Below, one piece after another: positions 8,514 through 17,108 of a stretch of 56,396 nucleotides of DNA (position 1 is the first letter of the stretch; every line of letters starts with the position of its first letter). The stretch comes from Thermaerobacter marianensis (lineage in GTDB: Bacteria > Bacillota > Sulfobacillia > DVGY01), in assembly GCA_020724425.1 (NCBI GenBank), contig DYGY01000013.1, positions 1-56,396 on the forward strand, in the 5' to 3' direction. The notes under the pieces are model-generated. The model was not told the origin of the DNA, did not search any database, and was given only the letters and a program-made list of their open reading frames with translations. Both the position numbers and the translations under genes were made by a program.

Positions 8514-10126
8514 ACTATTTGAGGATAGACTGTTTGGGGTAGATCCTGTAGTTCTTTAATAAGGTCTCCACCATAGTTATGAATAAAGGGGACAATACCA
8601 AGGGTTTCATCTTGGGGTTGTCCATCAGGATACAGGGAATTGCTCAGATACTTAAACTTCTGGGCAATTTCTTTGTTGTTGCGTTTGTGGTGTTGCCAAG
8701 CTTTTTTCTCTAAGGCAGCCAAGTTCTTTTTCATTTTCTCTAGGGTTTTTGTTGTAATATCTAAGAGTTCAGGTTGTAATTCTGTAAGGATATTCCCTAG
8801 AGCTAGTAAAGACTCTTCTAGCTTTACCTGTTCTTGCTGAAAATGACTTGAAAGATCTAGAGTATCTTTAGTTTTTAAGGTATTATTCAGCTCTTCATTG
8901 AGATCAGAAAAGACATCTAAAGGCCTTAAATTAAACTCATTCATTATGGAGAAAGCAGTTTCATCTATTATCGTTAGATTACCTCTAGGAACAACTACAG
9001 GCATTTGCAGACCAAAAAGATTGTATACCTCTTTTATCTGGGCCATGATGTTTATCTCCGTGGGCCCTGCCACATAGGCGAGGACTGGGAGCATCTGACT
9101 CTGCATTACCGGTCTTAAGACAGCATCTGTTGAAAAATCCTGGGGACTTGCTGCTATCTTTTTTACCAGTTCGGTAACAGAGGAACGGTTGCCTTTACGG
9201 TCTGCATATTCCCCGTTCTGCCACAGTATGGCACTCCTGGTATTGCTAGTTCTATAGAATAGATGAGTGTGCTCATTTGCTACTTTCAGGCTTGGTATGA
9301 AGCCTTTCTTGTTCATAATGCTTTCTTGAGTGCGCAGTTCTCTGTTTATAGCTTCTCTACGGGTCAGGGATTGCTGATAGAAATTGCTTAATGATCTATA
9401 CAGAGAAGGATCAAGGGCATCCATCATCACTAAGCCTTTTGAACTAAAGAGTCTACTTAAGAGTCTGTTAAACCACTCTCCTACTGTTTTTGATTCCATA
9501 AAGGTTTCTCTAAAGGGTTTACGCAATTCATCTAAACCATCATCAGCTAGTTCCTCAGCAAGTTTCTTAAAGCGTTCCCTTAGATTTGTATCAATCTTTA
9601 TATTACCTACAGGGATAGCCCCTACTTGTATATCTTCAGGGACAAGGTTTCTTAGTTGTCCATCAGAATCCACATACATTACCTTAGCTACTTCAGTGGT
9701 ATTAAAGTCATCACTCATGGTGTAGAAAACGGGAATGACCTTAGTACCTAGAGTCTTTTCCAATTGCTCGGCAAGCTTGATTGTGGTAATAGCTTTGTTA
9801 AGAACACTGAGAGGACCTCCGGCAAAAGCAGGCCTATCTGTTGTTAACACTACTAGGGTATCTCTATCTTTAAGAGCCATGGCATTTGTGATAGCCCTTT
9901 CATCGGCATTAAGCTGATGGTTAAAGCTAGTTAATGATCTTGATAGTTCCTCTTTGGTCTTGTAGTTAAGTTTGCCTAATCGCTCTTGGAGGTTTACATA
10001 TGAGGATGAATCACTAGGGTTATAGCTAAAAAACCTCTCTACTGTACTAAATTCTTCTATGTATGCTGTATAAAGGGAAGAAAAGATGCTTAATCGTCCT
10101 TCGATGGTTTCTACTTTTAAGGCCAC
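8498..10126 (-). CDS. bshC: Bacillithiol biosynthesis cysteine-adding enzyme BshC
   Basis: BshC is assigned to the last step of bacillithiol synthesis, joining cysteine to glucosaminyl-malate. The protein shows the BshC-type core AYVAGPTEINIMAQIKEV followed by MPVVVPRGNLTIID, and an N-terminal region rich in Tyr/Phe of the form FSSLYTAYIEEF. I choose GTG 10124-10126 (542 residues) because AAGGG lies 7 nt upstream and Bacillus BshC is 539 residues; the open frame extends 19 codons further without a ribosome site. The 3' end overlaps plsY by 16 bp. bshA and bshB are not in this window. A low-molecular-weight thiol in an organism with oxygen-sensitive hydrogenase is plausible but not proven here. 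Confidence 0.82.
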   Translation of the reverse strand: MALKVETIEGRLSIFSSLYTAYIEEFSTVERFFSYNPSDSSSYVNLQERLGKLNYKTKEELSRSLTSFNHQLNADERAITNAMALKDRDTLVVLTTDRPAFAGGPLSVLNKAITTIKLAEQLEKTLGTKVIPVFYTMSDDFNTTEVAKVMYVDSDGQLRNLVPEDIQVGAIPVGNIKIDTNLRERFKKLAEELADDGLDELRKPFRETFMESKTVGEWFNRLLSRLFSSKGLVMMDALDPSLYRSLSNFYQQSLTRREAINRELRTQESIMNKKGFIPSLKVANEHTHLFYRTSNTRSAILWQNGEYADRKGNRSSVTELVKKIAASPQDFSTDAVLRPVMQSQMLPVLAYVAGPTEINIMAQIKEVYNLFGLQMPVVVPRGNLTIIDETAFSIMNEFNLRPLDVFSDLNEELNNTLKTKDTLDLSSHFQQEQVKLEESLLALGNILTELQPELLDITTKTLEKMKKNLAALEKKAWQHHKRNNKEIAQKFKYLSNSLYPDGQPQDETLGIVPFIHNYGGDLIKELQDLPQTVYPQIVYLKE

Positions 10127-10197
10127 GCAATTTCCCTTCTTTCTCTGTTGGCTTGTATATATAGTTACGACACATTCTGGCAAAATCCTTTGAGGGA

Positions 10198-10224
10198 GCA
10201 GGGATTTTCCAAGAAAAAGAGAAC
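10198..10224 (+). repeat. 27-nt dispersed leader element, copy B
   Basis: GCAGGGATTTTCC, 10 nt, then GAAC, 35 nt before the mrfA start and in the same orientation. It is the second of three copies sharing exact internal spacing. Confidence 0.5.
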
Positions 10225-10259
10225 TAATGTTCTATGATGGTGCAAAGGAGAAAAATATT

Positions 10260-12488
10260 ATGAACTTGGAACAGGTTCTTGATCAGTTAAAGGCGGATTC
10301 GGAGTTTAATCAACAGGTCACTTCATGGGTCATCATTCCAGAGAGTGATGGTAGGTATATGCCTTTCCCGGAGGATATGGACAGACGCATTGTCAGTTAT
10401 CTGAAGCACAAGAACATTGCTGAGCTGTATAGCCATCAGGCAGAGGCGTACAGACTTATCAAAGAAGAGAAGAACATTGTGGTGGTCACCCCTACTGCTT
10501 CAGGTAAGACCTATACATATAACCTGCCTGTTGTTGATTCTCTTTTGAAAGATCCCACTATGAAGGCTTTATATCTTTTCCCTACTAAGGCTTTAGCTAA
10601 TGACCAGAGACATGAGCTAGAGGTTATGGCTAGCAAAATTGGTTCAAAGAGATTGCTTGTCTATACCTATGATGGTGATACGCCTGTCAGTATCCGTAAG
10701 AGCATTAGAGATACAGGTAACATTGTTTTGACTAATCCCGATATGCTACATAGCTCTATCTTGCCTAACCATACCAAATGGGCTAGGCTTTTTGAGAATT
10801 TAAAGTATGTGGTTATAGATGAGTTGCATACCTATCGAGGTATTTTTGGTAGTCAGCTTGCCAATGTCTTAAGGAGACTTAAGCGTATTGCCAATTTCTA
10901 TGGTGCTAAGCCATTGTTTGTTATGACTTCTGCCACTATTGCTAATCCAAAGCAGTTGGCAGAGAGACTGATAGAGGCAGATGTTGAGTTAATTAGTGAT
11001 AACGGAGCTCCTCAGGGAGAAAAGAATATAGTTTTTTATAATCCTCCTTTGGTTAATGCCAGTCTTGGTGTTAGGAAGAGTTCAATTATAGAGGCTAGCA
11101 GGCTTGGCCAACGCTTTATCAAGAATAGCTTACAAACTATTGTCTTTACTAGAAGTCGTGTATCTGCGGAGGTTCTTCTCACCTATTTGCGGAGTGGTTT
11201 AAAGGATCCATCTCTGGTGAGGAGTTATCGAGGAGGCTATCTCCCTAATGAACGGAGAGAGACTGAAGCTAAGCTACGCAATGGGGAAATCCTTGGGGTT
11301 GTTAGTACTAATGCTCTAGAACTTGGTATAGATATAGGTTCTCTACAGGTAGCTATCCTGACAGGCTATCCTGGTAGTATCTCTAGTACCTATCAGCAGT
11401 TAGGTAGAGCTGGCCGTCGCATGGAAACCTCGTTGGGTATTGTAGTTACCTCTGCTGCACCTTTAGATCAATATATGGCCAGACATCCTGAGTATTTCTT
11501 TTCTCAGGCACCTGAACAGGCTTTGATTAATCCCAACAATCTATATGTTCTTCTAGACCATCTTAAGTGTGCTTCCTTTGAGTTGCCCTTTACTAGGAAT
11601 GAACGCTTTGGCACTATACTAGTTGATGAGTTGTTGAATTATCTAGCTGAACAGGGTATCTTGCACCTAACAGATGATAAGTATTTCTGGAGTACTGAGG
11701 GATTTCCCGCAGCTGATATAAGCTTAAGGTCCCTATCCCAGGATAACTTTGTCATTATTGATACCACAAGTCAAAGACATCGAGTTATTGGTGAGGTAGA
11801 CCGTTTTAGTGCGCCCATGTTAATCCATGAGGAAGCAATCTATTTGCATGGTGGTCAGCAGTATCAGGTGGAAAAGCTTGATTATGAAGAAAAGAAGGCT
11901 TATGTAACAGCTGTAGATGTCGACTACTATACAGATGCCGATTTGGCGGTTAAGGTTAGGGTTCTTGATGTGGATCAAAAAAAGGATAACTGCTGTTTAG
12001 GTGAAGTAGCTGTGATGGCTAAGGTGCCCCTGTATAAGAAAATTAAGCTCTATACCCATGAGAATGTGGGTTGGGGTAAGGTTTCGCTGCCTGAAGAACA
12101 GATGCATACCTCAGCATACTGGTTTGTTTTACCGGAAATGACTGAACTCTCAAAGGTGGAGATGGAGAGTCTTTTGCTGGGATTAGCCAATGTTCTTGCT
12201 GGAGTAGCTCCGTTGTATGTTCTTTCTGATGCCAAGGACTTTCATGTTGTACCTGAGGTGCGCTCTGACTTCACTTCTTTGCCAACAATCTACTTTTATG
12301 ACTCTTTGCCTGGGGGTATTGGTCTGGCAGAAAAACTGTTTCGGCTGCATAATGAGATGCTTGATTTAGCCTATGAGGTTATCAAGGGATGTCCTTGTGA
12401 GAGTGGTTGCCCTTCCTGTGTAGGTGTAGGAGATCAAGTCGGTATGATGGCAAAAAGTCTAGTTACAACATATTTGGAGAGAAGGTAA
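10260..12488 (+). CDS. mrfA: DEAD/DEAH-box DNA repair helicase MrfA (YprA-like)
   Basis: MrfA is the SF2 helicase that, with the exonuclease MrfB, repairs mitomycin C adducts in Bacillus subtilis independently of UvrABC. Walker A TPTASGKT is at residues 77-84 and the DELH box at 187-190; SAT (MTSATIANP) and the C-terminal QLGRAGRR motif follow. The four-cysteine zinc motif typical of MrfA is near the C-terminus (CPCESGCPSC). ATG 10260-10262 is preferred (742 residues, close to the 749 of YprA), since AAGGAG precedes it. mrfB begins 3 nt after the stop. The 27-nt leader element B lies upstream. Confidence 0.92.
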   Translation: MNLEQVLDQLKADSEFNQQVTSWVIIPESDGRYMPFPEDMDRRIVSYLKHKNIAELYSHQAEAYRLIKEEKNIVVVTPTASGKTYTYNLPVVDSLLKDPTMKALYLFPTKALANDQRHELEVMASKIGSKRLLVYTYDGDTPVSIRKSIRDTGNIVLTNPDMLHSSILPNHTKWARLFENLKYVVIDELHTYRGIFGSQLANVLRRLKRIANFYGAKPLFVMTSATIANPKQLAERLIEADVELISDNGAPQGEKNIVFYNPPLVNASLGVRKSSIIEASRLGQRFIKNSLQTIVFTRSRVSAEVLLTYLRSGLKDPSLVRSYRGGYLPNERRETEAKLRNGEILGVVSTNALELGIDIGSLQVAILTGYPGSISSTYQQLGRAGRRMETSLGIVVTSAAPLDQYMARHPEYFFSQAPEQALINPNNLYVLLDHLKCASFELPFTRNERFGTILVDELLNYLAEQGILHLTDDKYFWSTEGFPAADISLRSLSQDNFVIIDTTSQRHRVIGEVDRFSAPMLIHEEAIYLHGGQQYQVEKLDYEEKKAYVTAVDVDYYTDADLAVKVRVLDVDQKKDNCCLGEVAVMAKVPLYKKIKLYTHENVGWGKVSLPEEQMHTSAYWFVLPEMTELSKVEMESLLLGLANVLAGVAPLYVLSDAKDFHVVPEVRSDFTSLPTIYFYDSLPGGIGLAEKLFRLHNEMLDLAYEVIKGCPCESGCPSCVGVGDQVGMMAKSLVTTYLERR

Positions 12489-12491
12489 GTT

Positions 12492-13607
12492 ATGAGTTTT
12501 GCTAGAGACCTAGGATACTTAAAAGAGTTTTCTAAAGAGACTAGGGTTGTAACTAAAAGGACAAGTGAAGATATGGTTCTTAGAACCAAGAGATTCCCCC
12601 TCACCCATACTCATGGAGAGAGACTTATTAGTTCTGCTAAGAGCTTTTGGCTAGAACCTCTTTTCTTTGATTTACTAAAGGGTGGTAGAACAGATTCTTC
12701 CTTTGATTTTAAGGATGTTCTCTATCTGGATACAGAAACGACAGGACTTTCGAGGAGTTCAGGGACCTATGTTTTTCTGGTTGGCCTAGGATACTGGGAG
12801 GAGTCTCAATATGTCTTAGAGCAATATTTCTTAGCAGATCTGGCAAGGGAAAAGGAAATGCTTGAAACCCTGTTACCAAGACTTCAAGAAAAAAGGGTAT
12901 TGGTAACTTATAATGGTAAGAGCTTTGATTGGCCTTTGCTATATAACCGATTGCGTTTGCATGGTCTGCATGAAGAGTATTCTCCGGAATATCATCTAGA
13001 TCTCTTACAATCTACTAGGCATTTCTTTAAGGACTCTCTTGGTTCCTGTAGTCTTGGGAATGTGGAAAGAAACCTCTTTAGAGTTTGTAGAGAGGATGAC
13101 ATTAGCGGAGAAGAGATACCTAGCAGATATTTTCAGTATTTAAGTGAGGGAGATAGTGACCTGGTAGAACCGATTATCAAGCATAATCAGGATGACATAC
13201 TCTCTTTAACATTGTTACTTAAGGATCTGCTCCTAAAGCTTAAGGGGAATACAGAACGGGTTGCTTATCTCTATGAAAGAAGAGAGCATCTGGATTTGGC
13301 TGAAAGGGTCTATGAGAAAATACAGGAGCCTAATTATGAGATTCTTTGGCGCTTAGCTTTGCTATATAAGAAAAGGGGAGCCTTTGATAAGGCTGTCCCT
13401 CTCTGGCAAAGACTTTTGCAATCGGAGTATGATCTTAAGGCTCTTGTTGAAATGGCTAAACACTATGAACATAGAGAAAAAGACTACAAGAAAGCAATGA
13501 AGATGGTTGAGATTGCTCTAGATAGACTGGAAACCCGGTTAACCTGGCAGCAGCTAGAAGATCTACATAAGAGAAACAGAAGAATCCAGAGGAAGCTAGA
13601 AAAATAG
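12492..13607 (+). CDS. mrfB: DEDDh exonuclease MrfB (YprB-like)
   Basis: MrfB is a ribonuclease-H-fold 3'-5' DNA exonuclease that partners MrfA. The DEDDh active site can be followed: DTET (Asp80, Glu82), the motif II segment YNGKSFDWPLL, and motif III HNQDD with the catalytic His. The C-terminal third is rich in Tyr/Leu/Ala and looks like TPR helices, as in YprB. Length is 371 residues. It begins 3 nt after mrfA, so both come from one transcript. The last 12 bp overlap the convergent hydG gene. Confidence 0.9.
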   Translation: MSFARDLGYLKEFSKETRVVTKRTSEDMVLRTKRFPLTHTHGERLISSAKSFWLEPLFFDLLKGGRTDSSFDFKDVLYLDTETTGLSRSSGTYVFLVGLGYWEESQYVLEQYFLADLAREKEMLETLLPRLQEKRVLVTYNGKSFDWPLLYNRLRLHGLHEEYSPEYHLDLLQSTRHFFKDSLGSCSLGNVERNLFRVCREDDISGEEIPSRYFQYLSEGDSDLVEPIIKHNQDDILSLTLLLKDLLLKLKGNTERVAYLYERREHLDLAERVYEKIQEPNYEILWRLALLYKKRGAFDKAVPLWQRLLQSEYDLKALVEMAKHYEHREKDYKKAMKMVEIALDRLETRLTWQQLEDLHKRNRRIQRKLEK

Positions 13608-14933
13608 GTCTCTCTCTCCTGTTTCTAAAAGCAGAAGGCGTTGCTGAGTCATTTTCTTTATGGCCATATTAGGTATTTCTTGTAGGTGTTTTTGTATGGT
13701 TTGTTCTCCTATGGTTTTAAGATTAGGATTAGCGTAATCAAGGAGATATTCCTTAAAAGTTAGAATAGCGTTAGGTTGACAAATGTTCTTTATTTCCCCT
13801 GTTTTTGCTAGAGCCATGAAGCGATCCCCCGTTCTGTTACTGCGGTAGCAGGCTGTACAGTAGCTGGGCAGATAGCCTGACTGACATAGGCTTGCTAGAA
13901 TCTCACCAACACTTCTTTTGTCATCCACATGGAACTGCTCCGGGGTTTTTTCCTTGTAGGCCCCTACCCCTGGTTTTGAGCCAGCACTAATTTGAGAAAC
14001 CCCCACCTTTAGGAGCTCATCACGAAATGAAGGTTTTTCTCTGGTGGAAAGGATTATTCCCGTATAGGGTACAGCTAAGCGGAGTATGTCAACAATCTTT
14101 TTGAAGGAGGAGTCGGAAACCAGATGGGGATAGCCGGTAAGGTTAACATTAAGTGCAGGTCTTAGTCTAGGAACTGAGATTGTATGGGGACCAACACCAA
14201 AGGTATCTTCTAGGTGTTTTGCATGTAATAGGAGGGCTAATACTTCAAAACGATAGTCAAAGAGACCAAAGAGTATTCCAAGGCCAACATCATCAATGCC
14301 AGCTTGCATGGCTCTATCCATGGCTTGTAGATGCCAGTCATAGTTAGCTTTAGGTCCAGAATGCACTCTTAGATAAGTTTCTTTATGGTATGTTTCTTGA
14401 AAGAGGATGTAAGTACCAATACCAGCATCTTTTAGTTTCTTGTAGTTGGCTATTGTGGTGGCAGCTATATTTACATTGAGCCTGCGAATGGCAGTTGCTT
14501 CATAAATGGTTTTCATTGCTGTTACCACATAGTCAATATCGCAGTTAACAGGGTCTTCCCCACATTCAATTGCCAGGCGTTTATGTCCCATGTTCTCTAG
14601 AATGGTTGCTTCTTCTTTAATTTCTTCAAGGGATAGTTTTTTACGAGTGAAGGCGTTACTTTTCTGATAGCCACAGTATCTGCAGTTATTAATACAGTGG
14701 TTGCTTAGATAGAGTGGAGCAAAAAGAACAATCCTCTTGCCATAAATTTCTTCCTTTATCTCGCTAGCTGTTTGATAAAGGTTATCTAGATCTTTAGGGT
14801 TTTCTAGTGTTAGCAAAAAGGATACTTCTTCTAGGGTGAGGCCTTTTAACTCTTTAGCTTTAGAAAGTATTTTTTTAATGTCAAAGGTATGTGTGCTATT
14901 AAGGACTTTCCAGATTCTTTTTTCATCAAGCAT
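13596..14933 (-). CDS. hydG: [FeFe]-hydrogenase maturase HydG (tyrosine lyase)
   Basis: HydG is a radical-SAM enzyme that cleaves tyrosine to supply CO and cyanide as an iron complex for the H-cluster. The SAM cluster motif CINNCRYC (Cys80, 84, 87) is followed by a ThiH-like TIM barrel. The C-terminus has the auxiliary cluster ligands in CTACYRSNRTGDRF with a later Cys in NICQPN, which distinguish it from HydE. Length is 445 residues, slightly short for the family. Its start overlaps the hydE stop by 8 nt. It is the last gene of the hydrogenase operon and converges on mrfB with a 12-bp overlap. Confidence 0.95.
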   Translation of the reverse strand: MLDEKRIWKVLNSTHTFDIKKILSKAKELKGLTLEEVSFLLTLENPKDLDNLYQTASEIKEEIYGKRIVLFAPLYLSNHCINNCRYCGYQKSNAFTRKKLSLEEIKEEATILENMGHKRLAIECGEDPVNCDIDYVVTAMKTIYEATAIRRLNVNIAATTIANYKKLKDAGIGTYILFQETYHKETYLRVHSGPKANYDWHLQAMDRAMQAGIDDVGLGILFGLFDYRFEVLALLLHAKHLEDTFGVGPHTISVPRLRPALNVNLTGYPHLVSDSSFKKIVDILRLAVPYTGIILSTREKPSFRDELLKVGVSQISAGSKPGVGAYKEKTPEQFHVDDKRSVGEILASLCQSGYLPSYCTACYRSNRTGDRFMALAKTGEIKNICQPNAILTFKEYLLDYANPNLKTIGEQTIQKHLQEIPNMAIKKMTQQRLLLLETGERDLFF

Positions 14934-15915
14934 TTGTGGTGACCTCCTTCCAGGGGCTTTTAGGGCTGTGGCCTTTACCCTCCCCTACTGTATAACCTAG
15001 GCTTTTGATTAGCTCTTTGGCACTAGCAAGGTTCATAGGCTTGCTACTGGGATAAATCTGGTAGTATTCTTTAAATTGTTTAGGTGTGATACCAATCATC
15101 AAAACATTGGCTCCTATGGCTAGGGCTTGTGCCTGAGCAGTACTATCTAAGCTTCTTAGTGCGGTTGTGGCCGGGATATGTGCATATGGGAGCATGATTC
15201 TGCCAATAGCTATTGTTTTTAAGGTTAGCTCTAAAGAGCCTTTTCGGGACATATTTAAAGGCGTATTCTTGTGAGGAATCAGTGGTCCAATTGCTAGCAT
15301 TTCAACATCTAGTTCCTTTAGGAACAAAAGATCTCTAGTGATATCATCAATTGTCTGACCAGGAAGACCGATAATTATGCCTGAACCTACTTGATAGCCT
15401 AGCTCTCTTAGGTTATAGAGGCAGGAGATTCTTTTCCTAAGAGAACATTCTGGTCTTAGTTTTGAATATAGATTTTCATTGGTTGTCTCTATTTTAAGAA
15501 GGTATCTATCAGCACCGGCTTTTCTCCAGGATTCATATGTATCTTTTGAGTGTTCTCCCAATGAGAGGGTGATTGCCAGGTTAGTCTTGCTCTTTATTTC
15601 TTGTATTATCTCAGTCATCTCTTCTGTATAGTCCTCATGTTCTCCAGATTGGAGAACGATGGTCCCATAACCCTCTTGATCTGCCTTTTTGGCTAGGGAA
15701 ACAATTGCTTCTTTTGAGAGTTGATAGCGTTGAACTAAACGGTTATTCTTCCTTAGGCCACAATATAGGCAGTTATTCTGGCAGCAATTGGAGAACTCTA
15801 AGAGAGCTCTAATGTGTACCTCTTTGCCCAGAGTCTTTTCTCTTATGGTTCTGGCAGATTGATAGAGTTCCTCTGGTTCTCTATTAAAGAGGAGCTCTAT
15901 TTCCCTTAAGAGCAT
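14926..15915 (-). CDS. hydE: [FeFe]-hydrogenase maturase HydE
   Basis: HydE is a radical-SAM protein of the BioB-like group that acts with HydG and HydF to build the dithiomethylamine-bridged diiron subcluster. The SAM cluster motif is CQNNCLYC (Cys45, 49, 52). The barrel motif GLPGQT is near residue 204. At 329 residues it is slightly shorter than average. AAGGAGGTC precedes ATG 15913-15915. It lies 12 nt after hydF and overlaps hydG by 8 nt, so the three maturases are tightly coupled. Confidence 0.94.
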   Translation of the reverse strand: MLLREIELLFNREPEELYQSARTIREKTLGKEVHIRALLEFSNCCQNNCLYCGLRKNNRLVQRYQLSKEAIVSLAKKADQEGYGTIVLQSGEHEDYTEEMTEIIQEIKSKTNLAITLSLGEHSKDTYESWRKAGADRYLLKIETTNENLYSKLRPECSLRKRISCLYNLRELGYQVGSGIIIGLPGQTIDDITRDLLFLKELDVEMLAIGPLIPHKNTPLNMSRKGSLELTLKTIAIGRIMLPYAHIPATTALRSLDSTAQAQALAIGANVLMIGITPKQFKEYYQIYPSSKPMNLASAKELIKSLGYTVGEGKGHSPKSPWKEVTTNA

Positions 15916-15927
15916 GGAATGACCTCC

Positions 15928-17091
15928 TTAGATCTGGAATGGTCTTAAGGCGCGATTAAGAATACCGTATCGATAGGCTATCATTGTGCCATAGTTGAGT
16001 ATATGGATGTTTTGTTGTCTAGCTTGGGTGATTCGAGCTAGCATTTCCTTTTCGTTTAGCATGCACCCTCCACAGTGGATGATTAGCTTAAAAGGGGTAA
16101 GGTCTTCAGGAAAGTCTCCTCCTTTGACCCAGGTAAAGTGAAGGGATTTTCCTGTTATCTCTTCTAACCAAAGAGGTATCTTGATAGTACCGATATCCTC
16201 TTCCTGTTGATGGTGGCTACAAGCTTCAGCAATGAGAACCTGATTGTTTGTTTTTAGTTTTTTAATAGTGTTGATACCGCTAATTAGTTCCGGGAGCTCA
16301 CCTTTGTATCTGGCCATTAGGATTGAAAAAGAGGTTAAAGGGATGTCTCTAGGTGTTTCTTTATCTACCAGAGGGAATACTTGAGAGTCGGTAATGACCA
16401 TCTTTGGTTTGGTTTGAAGAGATGCTAGAGTTGAAGCAAGTTCTGTTTCCCTAAGAACAAGAGCCACTCCATAATGATCAAGAATGTCTCTTAGGGTTAG
16501 AACCTGAGGCATAATCAAACGATTTTTTGGAGCTGCTGAGTCAATGGGGGTTACTAGGATAAAGAGATCACCGGGGTTAACAAAATCCCCGATGAGTTTT
16601 TTGTTCTGCTGGGGTGCTAGTTCAATGATCTTCTTAATTAGATTAGGTATGCCTTCTTTGGTCTTGCAACTGATAGCCATTGTGTGATCCGGTAAACTTC
16701 TTACAAGGTCTAGTTTGTTAAAGACAGTGATTACAGGGATATTCTTTTCCTTAGCAAGAGAAATGAGTTCTTCTTCTAAATAGCTTAAGCCTAGATTGAT
16801 GTCAACAAGGAGGATGATTAGATCAGCTTTTTGCAGAATCTCCTTTGTTTTTTGGATTCTTAAGTTGCCTAGTTCCCCTGTATCATCTAGTCCGGGAGTA
16901 TCTATTAAGACTATAGGACCAAGAGGAAGGAGTTCTATGGATTTATATACTGGATCTGTAGTTGTGCCGGCTACTGGTGAAACAATGGCCACATTCTGAT
17001 TGGTTAAGGTGTTTATTAAGCTTGACTTACCTGAGTTTCTTCTGCCGACAATGGCTATATGGAGTCTAGAACCTCTTGGTGTTCTTTCCAT
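15928..17091 (-). CDS. hydF: [FeFe]-hydrogenase maturation GTPase HydF
   Basis: HydF is the GTPase scaffold on which the diiron subcluster is assembled before delivery to the hydrogenase. G1 is GRRNSGKS (16-23), G3 is DTPGLDD and G4 is NKLD. The C-terminal iron-sulfur binding domain carries CSHH followed about 45 residues later by HCGGC (339-343), which are the usual cluster ligands. Length is 387 residues. It begins 17 nt after the hydrogenase catalytic subunit and is followed by hydE at 12 nt, so structural and maturation genes form one unit. Confidence 0.95.
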   Translation of the reverse strand: MERTPRGSRLHIAIVGRRNSGKSSLINTLTNQNVAIVSPVAGTTTDPVYKSIELLPLGPIVLIDTPGLDDTGELGNLRIQKTKEILQKADLIILLVDINLGLSYLEEELISLAKEKNIPVITVFNKLDLVRSLPDHTMAISCKTKEGIPNLIKKIIELAPQQNKKLIGDFVNPGDLFILVTPIDSAAPKNRLIMPQVLTLRDILDHYGVALVLRETELASTLASLQTKPKMVITDSQVFPLVDKETPRDIPLTSFSILMARYKGELPELISGINTIKKLKTNNQVLIAEACSHHQQEEDIGTIKIPLWLEEITGKSLHFTWVKGGDFPEDLTPFKLIIHCGGCMLNEKEMLARITQARQQNIHILNYGTMIAYRYGILNRALRPFQI

Positions 17092-17108
17092 GCTCCTTCC
17101 TCCCTCTA

